Positions 45,707 to 52,624 of a DNA stretch of 64,000 nt are shown in pieces; the stretch's first letter is position 1; every line of letters starts with the position of its first letter. The position numbers were made by a program, and so were the translations under genes. Below the pieces are notes generated by a model. It worked only from the letters and a program-made list of their open reading frames with translations, did not search any database and had not been told where the DNA came from. Origin of the DNA: Candidatus Amarobacillus elongatus (GTDB lineage: Bacteria; Chloroflexota; Dehalococcoidia; Tepidiformales; Tepidiformaceae); assembly GCA_016703545.1 (NCBI GenBank), contig JADJBX010000010.1, positions 11,174-75,173 on the forward strand, written 5' to 3'.

Positions 45707-46027
45707 ATGCAGTACCGAACCGCTCTCGCCACCAGCGCCTACACCTTCCAGACCGACCGCGTGCCGGTGGGCCTCGCCGCCCAACTCAAGCGCGACGGGC
45801 TGGCGACCGCCGTCGATGTCAGCGAATCCTGCATCGACCTCGAGTCCTCGCAGAGCCTGGCGCAGCTGATTCACGCGATCGAGCGGGCCGGCGCCGAGAT
45901 CTTCTCCATCCGCCGCGCGCACGCGCCCGTGCACACCACGCCCGAGATTCGCCCCGCGAGCAGCGCCGCCTCGCGGCTGCGCAACCCGCTTTCGTCGTGC
46001 TGGCTGCCCACCGTCCCCGGCAGCTGA
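45707..46027 (+). CDS. Hypothetical protein, 106 aa
   Basis: No family recognised. TDRVPVGLAAQLKRDGLATAVDVSESC and SLAQLIHAIERAGAEIFSI look like ordinary folded protein. The Ser/Arg-rich last 30 residues are less convincing. There is no clear ribosome-binding site, although TAGAGA lies upstream. It converges with the glycosyltransferase at 46044. Confidence 0.45.
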   Translation: MQYRTALATSAYTFQTDRVPVGLAAQLKRDGLATAVDVSESCIDLESSQSLAQLIHAIERAGAEIFSIRRAHAPVHTTPEIRPASSAASRLRNPLSSCWLPTVPGS

Positions 46028-46043
46028 TCAGGCGTCCCTCGCG

Positions 46044-47042
46044 TTACCGGAAGCGCCGCCGTACGGCCGAAAGCGCACGCCAGCCCCGTTCCCCCAGCGA
46101 CGCCCGCCCGGCCGCGAGCCACCACCCACCCGAGGTCACGGCGATACCGGGCGCGAGCGCGAGCAGGTCGCCGCAGCGGCGCAGCGCAAGCGAGCGGCGG
46201 CCCGCGAACGCATCGGCGAGCGCGAGGTCGGCGCCGCGGGTGCGGAGGGCGCGCGCGTCGCTGATGGGCAGGCCCGCGGCGCGAGCCGTTGCCGCTTCCG
46301 CGCGCAGCACCGCCAGCCCCTCGCGCAGCACCGCCCGCCGCCGCTGAGGCTTGCCCGACATCTGCGCCTCGTGAAGCCGGTAGCCGTAGCAGGGGCGGTC
46401 GACTACGGCCACGGGGCCGCGCCGCGCGAGCGCCAGCCAAAGCGCGAAATCACCGTAATTCGAAAGGTCCGGGCGATATCCCCCGGCCGCGTGGTAGGCG
46501 CTTGCGCGGATCACCGTCCCCGAATGCATCACCGAGAACTCGCGCTCCGTCAGCACCCGGCGCGTGAACTCCGCGCCCGTGATCGTGCGATTGCCGGGCA
46601 TGAGCCGCCGCACCTCGCCCTCACCCCCGGGCACGATCTTCCGGAACGCCGTCACGCACGCGACCGCACGCGGCTCGTCGCGCAGCCGTGCGACCTGCGC
46701 CGCGAACGCATCCGGGTCGAGCACGACATCGTCGGCGGAGACCATGACGAGGAACTCCCCGCGCGACAGCGTTCCCGTGCCCTCGATCAGCGTCGCCACG
46801 AACCCCTCGTTCCGTTCGTGCGCGACGATTCGGATGCGCGGGTCGCAGGCGAAGCGGGCAGCCACCGCGAGCGAGTCATCGCTGGACCCGTCATCGAGCA
46901 CGATCACCTCGAACGAATCGAACGATTGCGCGAGCACCGACGCCAGGCTTTCGCCAAGAAAGCGGGCGTAGTTGTGGCTGAGCAGCAGCACGCTCAGGGC
47001 CGGGGCGGCCGCGCCAGGTTCGCCGGGTACCGCGGATGACAC
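46044..47042 (-). CDS. Family 2 glycosyltransferase
   Basis: A 332-residue GT2 protein: LSVLLLSHNYARFLGESLASVLAQS, VIVLDDGSSDDS, and VMVSADDVVLDPD (SADD, the metal-binding motif). HSGTVIRASAYHAAGGYRPDLSNYGDFALWLAL is the acceptor region. It would use a nucleotide sugar in the cytoplasm; the acceptor is unknown. It is isolated from the EPS block. TATCCT stands 7 nt before GTG 47042. Confidence 0.88.
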   Translation of the reverse strand: MSSAVPGEPGAAAPALSVLLLSHNYARFLGESLASVLAQSFDSFEVIVLDDGSSDDSLAVAARFACDPRIRIVAHERNEGFVATLIEGTGTLSRGEFLVMVSADDVVLDPDAFAAQVARLRDEPRAVACVTAFRKIVPGGEGEVRRLMPGNRTITGAEFTRRVLTEREFSVMHSGTVIRASAYHAAGGYRPDLSNYGDFALWLALARRGPVAVVDRPCYGYRLHEAQMSGKPQRRRAVLREGLAVLRAEAATARAAGLPISDARALRTRGADLALADAFAGRRSLALRRCGDLLALAPGIAVTSGGWWLAAGRASLGERGWRALSAVRRRFR

Positions 47043-47049
47043 CAGTTGA

Positions 47050-47055
47050 AGGATA
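47050..47055 (-). promoter_or_regulatory. -10-like TATCCT of the glycosyltransferase
   Basis: TATCCT on the minus strand, 7 nt before the GTG at 47042. Confidence 0.5.
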
Positions 47056-47112
47056 CGGGCCCGGGGCGCGAAGGTACCGGCGCGAGCAGTTTCGCCGCCC
47101 CATCCGAATCTT

Positions 47113-47145
47113 TTGCGGTCATACGGACTGGTATGCGAACCGCAA
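47113..47145. promoter_or_regulatory. Bipartite inverted repeat upstream of lacI-type gene
   Basis: TTGCGGT-CATAC-GGACTG-GTATG-CGA-ACCGCAA: both arm pairs are exact complements, with a 3-nt asymmetry. It ends 21 nt before the regulator's ATG, so autoregulation by the LacI-type protein is likely. Confidence 0.5.
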
Positions 47146-47166
47146 TCGGGCTACTGTGTTCATGAC

Positions 47167-48165
47167 ATGAACATGCGGCCCACCATTAAGGACGTCGCGC
47201 GCCGCGCGAAAGTCGCCACCGGCACCGTTTCGCGCGTGACCAACGGCGATACGACCGTCCACCCCGTCATCCGGGAGGCGGTCGAGGCGGCGATCAAGGA
47301 GCTCGGGTACCGCCCCAGCCCCATCGCGCGCAACCTCCGGCGTGGCCGGTCGGGCATCATCGGCTTCGTCCTTGCCGATGTCACGAACCCCACCTACAGC
47401 GCGATGGTCCCCGAAGTGCAGGAACTGACGCGCGAAGCCGGCTACACCCTCGTGGTCATGGACTCCGGCATGGACCCCGAGCGCGAACGGCGCAACCTCG
47501 AAACGCTCGCCGCGCTCCGCGTGGACGGCGTGGTGCTGAACCCGCTGCTGCCGGTCGATACCACCATCCCGGCGCTCCTGCAGGGCATTCCCGTGGTGAG
47601 CCTGCCCGGCGTGCCCGAGTGGGAAGGCGCGAAGGTGCGAGTGAGCAGCACCGACGCCACCCTCGCGGGCCTCGATGACTGCCTCGCGAATGGGCACCGC
47701 CGGATCGCGTTCCTCACCATCAAGGGGCTCGGCGGGACGCAGCGCGACCTGCTTTCGATGATGCGCGAACGGATCCGCGCGGCCGGCGCCACCTTCGTCT
47801 CCGACGCCTCCTGGACGTTCATGTCGCGCGAGGCGTCCACAGAGGCGCTGCCGGCCATGCTTCGCGCCGAGGGCCGGCCCACCGCCGTGCTGACCGCGTC
47901 GGCGTTGCTGCCCGAGCTGCTCATCGCCGCGCGCGATGCCGGCATGAAGGTACCGCGCGACCTCTCGGTCATCTCCATCGCCGCCTCCACCCTCGCCGAC
48001 GCCTACGACCCGCCGATCAACTGCACCACCTTCGACCACGAGCACCTGTCGTCCGAGGCGATCTGCAAGCTCCTGGACACGATGCGGGGCGAACCATGGG
48101 GCGAAGCCGAGGAGCACGCCTCCTTCTACCTGCGGCGCGGTTCGGTCGGTCCCGCGCCCGCCTGA
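47167..48165 (+). CDS. LacI-family transcriptional regulator
   Basis: A 332-residue repressor. The helix-turn-helix and hinge are TIKDVARRAKVATGTVSRVTNG and RPSPIARNLRRGRSGIIGFV. A periplasmic-binding-protein-like effector domain follows (PTYSAMVPEVQELTREAGYTLVV). The effector is probably a small sugar-like ligand. No sugar operon is adjacent, so the target is either itself or distant genes. ATG 47167 and ATG 47173 are both possible starts. Confidence 0.9.
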   Translation: MNMRPTIKDVARRAKVATGTVSRVTNGDTTVHPVIREAVEAAIKELGYRPSPIARNLRRGRSGIIGFVLADVTNPTYSAMVPEVQELTREAGYTLVVMDSGMDPERERRNLETLAALRVDGVVLNPLLPVDTTIPALLQGIPVVSLPGVPEWEGAKVRVSSTDATLAGLDDCLANGHRRIAFLTIKGLGGTQRDLLSMMRERIRAAGATFVSDASWTFMSREASTEALPAMLRAEGRPTAVLTASALLPELLIAARDAGMKVPRDLSVISIAASTLADAYDPPINCTTFDHEHLSSEAICKLLDTMRGEPWGEAEEHASFYLRRGSVGPAPA

Positions 48166-48319
48166 TCGCCGCCCTTATTTCGCGCCTACCCGGCGACGTC
48201 GGAGGCCCGGCGATGGGCCATGTGGGCCAAACAACAGGGGCACATAGGCGATCGCCGGGCGTGCCATCGCGACATTCGATGAGTGGGCGCTGGTTTTTCT
48301 GTTCTTCCTGCCGAATCTC

Positions 48320-48329
48320 GTTCTAGAAC
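48320..48329. promoter_or_regulatory. Palindrome GTTCTAGAAC before the 48345 gene
   Basis: A perfect 10-bp palindrome 15 bp before the ATG, just upstream of the ribosome-binding site. It is a possible operator; the binding protein is unknown. Confidence 0.3.
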
Positions 48330-48344
48330 ACGTGGAGGGGGCGC

Positions 48345-48668
48345 ATGGAGCAGTTCCTGCACGCCGACGTGCGGCTCGCGGCCGCGGTGGAAATCGAACT
48401 CGCCACCGGCCCGGGACCAATCGGCGAACGGCTGGCGAACGCATGGCGCCACCTCTGGCCCACCGAAAGCCTCGGCCTGCTGCCCGCGCACCTCGCGACC
48501 GAGCTCGCCCTCAGCACCGAGGCCATCCAGGAGCAGGGCGTCGACGCCTGGGTGGAGTCGCTCACCACCGAGCAGTGCCGCTTCGAAGCGCAGCGGCTGG
48601 TGCACTGGCTGCACGCCGTCCGGCAGGCGCCGGTGCACCTTGGCGGCCTCGAGGAACGCGCGGCGTGA
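48345..48668 (+). CDS. Hypothetical protein, 107 aa
   Basis: No family recognised. It is helical and soluble: LAAAVEIELATGPGPIGERLANAWRHLW, then CRFEAQRLVHWLHAVRQAPVHLGGLEERAA. GGAGGGGG lies 6 nt before the ATG and codon use fits real genes. The 179-bp gap before it also holds CCGGCGAT and ATCGCCGG, which can pair across about 36 nt. Confidence 0.6.
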   Translation: MEQFLHADVRLAAAVEIELATGPGPIGERLANAWRHLWPTESLGLLPAHLATELALSTEAIQEQGVDAWVESLTTEQCRFEAQRLVHWLHAVRQAPVHLGGLEERAA

Positions 48669-48806
48669 ACATCCCCGGCTCGCACGGGACAGCAGGGCGA
48701 CAGTAACTGCGGAGTAATCCCCGGAACCGCCACTGATGACCGCCCGGCCCGTCATCCGGGCCCATCGGACGTGATCGCACCCTGCCCTGCGCGGACAGTG
48801 GTTGTC

Positions 48807-48822
48807 CGGATCGAACGATCCG
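48807..48822. promoter_or_regulatory. Inverted repeat CGGATCG-AA-CGATCCG
   Basis: A 7-bp perfect inverted repeat with a 2-nt spacer, 12 bp before the ATG of the 79-residue gene. A second overlapping repeat (CGGACA and TGTCCG) precedes it. It is a candidate operator. Confidence 0.4.
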
Positions 48823-48834
48823 CGGCGGTGGACC

Positions 48835-49074
48835 ATGAACCCCCAACACATTCACGGGGCGCGGGGAAGCTTCGAACAACCGGGCACGGTCTACGTGTGC
48901 GACGCGGGCCATGGCTGCGAACTCACCGGCGAGGGCGGCGCGCCGGGCATCATCTTCCCCTCGCGCCAAGCGGCCATGGAAGTGGTCCAGGGCTGCGCGC
49001 GGCACGAACGGCTCGCGCTCGCCGTCGTCGAGTGCGAATGCGACGACGACGGCCGCGCCGCGAACGGCACATAG
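48835..49074 (+). CDS. Hypothetical protein, 79 aa
   Basis: A small soluble protein with four Cys (VCDAGHGCEL, QGCARHERL, ECECDD) and no recognised family. It could bind a metal. The frame is short but has normal codon use and an inverted repeat in front of it. Confidence 0.5.
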   Translation: MNPQHIHGARGSFEQPGTVYVCDAGHGCELTGEGGAPGIIFPSRQAAMEVVQGCARHERLALAVVECECDDDGRAANGT

Positions 49075-49109
49075 CCAGCCGGCTTCCCGCCCATCACGGG
49101 CAGCGGCGG

Positions 49110-49115
49110 TATGCT
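49110..49115 (+). promoter_or_regulatory. -10-like TATGCT of the NUDIX gene
   Basis: TATGCT lies 7 nt before ATG 49123 and rules out ATG 49111, which lies inside it. Confidence 0.5.
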
Positions 49116-49122
49116 GGCTCCC

Positions 49123-50001
49123 ATGCCTCTCACCCCCCCGGACGAAGGAAGCGCGGTCGTCCTCTTCGACCGCGATGGACGCATCCTCCTGCAGCAGCGC
49201 GACGACGACACGCCCCCCGAAGGGTACGGGCGCTGGGCCATCCCCGGTGGCGGGCGCGAAGGCGACGAGACCCCCCGCGAGACCGCCGTCCGTGAGTTCG
49301 CCGAGGAGACGGGCGTCCACCTGTCCCGGGTGCGGCACTTTCGCAGCTTCACCCCCGCCGACCGCGATTCGATGCGGCCCCGGCTCCTACACGTCTTCCT
49401 CGCCGACGACGAGGTCGACCCCGACGCGATCGAGGTGAACGAGGGGCTCGACTTTCGGTTCTGGACCCCGGAGGAAGCGCGCGCGCTGCGCATGAACCCC
49501 TCTGGCCGGTTCGTGCTCGAAGCCGTCCTCGAAAGCGAGATGTATCGTGGGTGGGTGGCGTGGAAGCAGCCCAACCGGCGCTCCGTCTCGACCCTCGAAA
49601 TCGACCGCTGGGGCCGCATCCTCCTGCAGCTGCGCGACGACGACCTGCCGCCGGACCGGTACCCGGGCGTGTGGTCGCTGCCCGGCGGACTGATCGACGA
49701 AGGCGAAAGCCCCGATGCGGCGGCGCTCCGCGAATTCGAGGAGGAGACGGGCCACCTGCTCGAAGAGCTGAAGCTGTACCGCTCGTTCCACCGCGAGGAG
49801 CTGCCCGAGTCGACGGTCGAGGTCGAGCACGTGTACTACATCGACGCGGACATCCCGGAGGAGCACATCGACGTGCGCGAAGGGCTGGCGTTCCGGTACT
49901 GGCACCCGTCGGAGTTCGCCTCCCTCGACATGCCGCCGCACGCGCGCCACATCCTCGAAGCGTTCGTCACCAGCGGGGCCTACAAGGCGATGTTCCACTA
50001 G
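49123..50001 (+). CDS. Tandem NUDIX hydrolase
   Basis: A 292-residue protein with two complete NUDIX domains. Domain 1 (residues 5-140) has the box GREGDETPRETAVREFAEETGV. Domain 2 (150-292) has GLIDEGESPDAAALREFEEETGH. Both keep the REx2EE core, so both should bind metal and cleave a nucleoside diphosphate linked to X. The two halves are clearly related (ILLQQRDDD and ILLQLRDDD), so this is an internal duplication. Confidence 0.9.
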   Translation: MPLTPPDEGSAVVLFDRDGRILLQQRDDDTPPEGYGRWAIPGGGREGDETPRETAVREFAEETGVHLSRVRHFRSFTPADRDSMRPRLLHVFLADDEVDPDAIEVNEGLDFRFWTPEEARALRMNPSGRFVLEAVLESEMYRGWVAWKQPNRRSVSTLEIDRWGRILLQLRDDDLPPDRYPGVWSLPGGLIDEGESPDAAALREFEEETGHLLEELKLYRSFHREELPESTVEVEHVYYIDADIPEEHIDVREGLAFRYWHPSEFASLDMPPHARHILEAFVTSGAYKAMFH

Positions 50002-50096
50002 GGTCCCGGCGCTGGACCTGACGAGCCACGCTCCGTGAGCTGCGCCACACCCGCGCGTTAACCGCAGCCCTCCCCGGCGCGTTACCCCCGTTACCG

Positions 50097-50133
50097 GTCC
50101 CGGGCGTGATTGTCCCCCTCTCGCGCCCGGGAC
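50097..50133. terminator. Hairpin between convergent genes
   Basis: GTCCCGGGCG pairs perfectly with CGCCCGGGAC across a 17-nt loop, between the NUDIX stop and the hydrolase stop. It has no clear T-run and may serve as a bidirectional terminator. Confidence 0.5.
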
Positions 50134-50150
50134 GGCCTCCTCCCGCTCCC

Positions 50151-51008
50151 TCAGAGCTCCAGGATGTGACGCGCCACCAGGTCCGGCGCTTCCATCGGGA
50201 GAAAGTGGCTGTGCTCGGGGAACACGAGGTCCTCGCCGTGCTTGAAGAACGAGGCGAGGTCCGGCGCCGTGGGCGAACTTGACATGTCCGTCGCGTTCTC
50301 CGGCGTCCTCGGGCGGGCGCGCATCACGCGCACGGGGATGTCGAGCGACTCCACGGCCTCGTACACCGCCGCCCCATCCTCGCCGCCGGCGCCCGCGTAC
50401 ACCGCCGCCTCGATGCGCGGGGGGCAGGCGAGGACGTAGCCCTCACCCTCGGGATTCGGTACTAGGCCGTAGGTCGTGTAGTCGCGCAGGATCTCGGGCA
50501 TCCAGGCATTGAAGGGCGGCCGCTTCACGAAGCTCGCGTACATCTCCTCCGGCGAGGCCCAGCTGTTCCGCCGCCGGGCGGCGAAGTGCTCGTCGCCTTC
50601 GCGACCCATCCGCGCATACTGCTGCCGCGCCATGATCACCGGGTCCACGAGCAGCAGCGAACGGAAGATGCCCGGTTCCAGCGCGGCCGCGTGCACGACG
50701 GCGAAGCCGCCCTTGGAGTGCCCGACACCGACCGCATCGCGCAGGCCGAGCTGGCGCGCGACCTCGGCCACATCCTGCCCGAAATTGCGCCACGCGTAGG
50801 GAGGCTCCGGCTTGTCGCTCAGCCCGTGCCCGCGCATGTCGATCGCGTACACGGGGCGGTTGCCGAGCCGTTCGACCACCTGCGTCCAGCAGCGCGCATG
50901 GAAGCCCGTGGCGTGGGCCAGGAAGATCGGTGTGCCCGTACCGGGCCATTCGTACAGCTGCAGCTCAACGCCGTTCGCCCGCAGCCGGGAGAGGTTCAGA
51001 TCACGCAT
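50151..51008 (-). CDS. Alpha/beta hydrolase
   Basis: A 285-residue alpha/beta hydrolase. FLAHATGFHARCW is the oxyanion region, VYAIDMRGHGLSDKP follows, and GVGHSKGGFAVV carries the nucleophile Ser. The catalytic His is in FPEHSHFLPME near the end. The substrate is unknown (esterase, haloalkane dehalogenase-like or epoxide hydrolase-like). TATACT stands 7 nt before the ATG. Confidence 0.88.
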   Translation of the reverse strand: MRDLNLSRLRANGVELQLYEWPGTGTPIFLAHATGFHARCWTQVVERLGNRPVYAIDMRGHGLSDKPEPPYAWRNFGQDVAEVARQLGLRDAVGVGHSKGGFAVVHAAALEPGIFRSLLLVDPVIMARQQYARMGREGDEHFAARRRNSWASPEEMYASFVKRPPFNAWMPEILRDYTTYGLVPNPEGEGYVLACPPRIEAAVYAGAGGEDGAAVYEAVESLDIPVRVMRARPRTPENATDMSSSPTAPDLASFFKHGEDLVFPEHSHFLPMEAPDLVARHILEL

Positions 51009-51015
51009 GGAATTG

Positions 51016-51021
51016 AGTATA
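51016..51021 (-). promoter_or_regulatory. -10-like TATACT of the hydrolase gene
   Basis: TATACT on the minus strand, 7 nt before the ATG at 51008. Confidence 0.55.
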
Positions 51022-51069
51022 CGGGGCCGTGGGCGAACGGCCGCCCGGCACGCGTTCGCGGCCATCGGC

Positions 51070-51075
51070 TACACT
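51070..51075 (+). promoter_or_regulatory. -10-like TACACT of the phosphatase gene
   Basis: TACACT lies 6 nt before the ATG at 51082, in the same 73-bp divergent promoter region as the hydrolase. Confidence 0.55.
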
Positions 51076-51081
51076 CGGGCC

Positions 51082-51723
51082 ATGTCCACTCGCGTCATCG
51101 TCCTGCGTCACGGCCAAACCTACGGCAATATCGAACAGCTCTTTTGTGGGCATTCGGAGACGGACCTGACCCCCCTCGGCGTCGCCCAGGCGCGGGCGGC
51201 GGGGAGGCGTCTCGTCGGCGAAACCCTCGATGGCGCCGTCGCCAGCGACCTCTCCCGGGCGCGGAAAACGGCCGAGTACGCCCTCGGCGAGGCCGCCGGC
51301 GCGCCCACCCTCGCCATCGACCCCCGCCTGCGCGAGATGCATTACGGCGACTGGGAAGCGCACCCCGCCCCCACGCTCGTCGAGCGGTACCGGGACCACA
51401 TGCGCGAGTTCTTCGCCTGCCGCCAGCACGCCCCCAACGGCGAGAGCTTCACCGCCATCCGCGAGCGCATGTCCGAGGCGTTCCACGACGCGGTTCGCCA
51501 GCACCAGGGCGGCACCGTGCTGCTGGTCACCCACGGCAACGCGATCATGGCGCTGGTGGCCGAATTGCTGCGCATGCCCATCGAGGCGACCTGGTCCACG
51601 CACTTCGACAACTGTTCGCTCACGCGCTTCGTCGTCTCGGGCAGCGGCCGCGTCACCCTGACCGCCTCCAATGAGACGGGCCACCTCGAGACCGCGCCCG
51701 CCGGCCTGCCCGACCTCCCCTAG
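51082..51723 (+). CDS. Histidine phosphatase (phosphoglycerate mutase-like)
   Basis: A 213-residue member with VIVLRHGQTYGNIEQLFCGHSETDLT (phosphoacceptor His), ASDLSRARKTAEY, LREMHYGDWE (acid Glu) and VLLVTHGNAIMAL (second His). It is more like the cofactor-type phosphatases (CobC/GpmB-like) than the gene at 15132. The substrate is unproven. Its TAG overlaps the convergent Usp gene's TAG in CTAG. Confidence 0.9.
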   Translation: MSTRVIVLRHGQTYGNIEQLFCGHSETDLTPLGVAQARAAGRRLVGETLDGAVASDLSRARKTAEYALGEAAGAPTLAIDPRLREMHYGDWEAHPAPTLVERYRDHMREFFACRQHAPNGESFTAIRERMSEAFHDAVRQHQGGTVLLVTHGNAIMALVAELLRMPIEATWSTHFDNCSLTRFVVSGSGRVTLTASNETGHLETAPAGLPDLP

Positions 51724-52559
51724 AACGGCCGAACGAGGATAACGGGGACCTCGGCGCGGCCGAGTACCCCGAGGGCGGTGCTGCCCGCGAGCACATGGCG
51801 CAGCGCGCTCGTGCCGTGGGTGGCCATGGCGATGGCGTTTGCGTTCGCCTCTCCCGCGGCGCGCAGCACCGTCTGCGAGACATTCTCCCCACGCGCGCAG
51901 GCCCGCACGTCCGTGGCCACGTCGTACCCTTCGAAGGCCGCCGCGTCCAGCGCGACCGCTTCCCGTGCCGCCGCCTCGGTTACCTTGCCCTCGACCACGC
52001 GCAGCACGGTGATCGAAACGGGCGCGCCCCCGAGCAGCTGGCGGATTGGGCCAAAGGCCGCGCGGGCGGCCTCCGAACCGTCGGTGGTGACGAGCAGCCG
52101 GTACGGGTCGGCGGGTTTCGCGGCCGTGGCGTGCGACCCCGTGGCGAACACGGGCACGCCCGAGCGCGCGGCGACGTCGAGCACGGTATCGCCACGGAAC
52201 ATGTGCCGCAGAGCGCCGCTGCCGTAGGAATGGAGCGCGATCACGTCCGCCTCGAGGTCGTCGGCGGCGGCGGCGATGATGTCCGAGACGTCGCGGCGGC
52301 GAGGCAGGCGGCGGACCTCGGCCTCGCCCGAAAGCCCGAAACGCGCGAGCAGCTCGCGAAGGCCGGCGAGCCACTGCTCCTCCACGCGCTTCACGGCCGT
52401 CTCGAGCTCGACGGCGAATTCGCCGTGGGCATCGAGCAGCGGATCGAGGACGCGCAGGATGTGGATGGAGGCGCCGGTGGCGCTCGCGAGAGCCGCGACA
52501 TGCGGGAGGACGTGCTCCGCCCCTCCGCTCCCATCCACCGACACGAGAATCTTCGTCAC
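51720..52559 (-). CDS. Tandem universal stress protein (UspA) domains
   Basis: A 279-residue cytoplasmic protein with two Usp domains: TKILVSVDGSGGAEHVLPHVAALAS in the first, and PYRLLVTTDGSEAARAAFGPI to the VPVILVRPF end in the second. Usp domains bind ATP or dimerise; the role is stress-related. The GTG at 52559 is preceded by GGAGGAGA; the longer frame reads into the next gene. Its stop overlaps the convergent phosphatase stop. Confidence 0.9.
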   Translation of the reverse strand: MTKILVSVDGSGGAEHVLPHVAALASATGASIHILRVLDPLLDAHGEFAVELETAVKRVEEQWLAGLRELLARFGLSGEAEVRRLPRRRDVSDIIAAAADDLEADVIALHSYGSGALRHMFRGDTVLDVAARSGVPVFATGSHATAAKPADPYRLLVTTDGSEAARAAFGPIRQLLGGAPVSITVLRVVEGKVTEAAAREAVALDAAAFEGYDVATDVRACARGENVSQTVLRAAGEANANAIAMATHGTSALRHVLAGSTALGVLGRAEVPVILVRPF

Positions 52560-52624
52560 AGCTTCTCCTCCACGCGTGCGCGCCCTCGCAGTCTGCCAGA
52601 GAACGGCCTCAGAGGGATCGGCGC

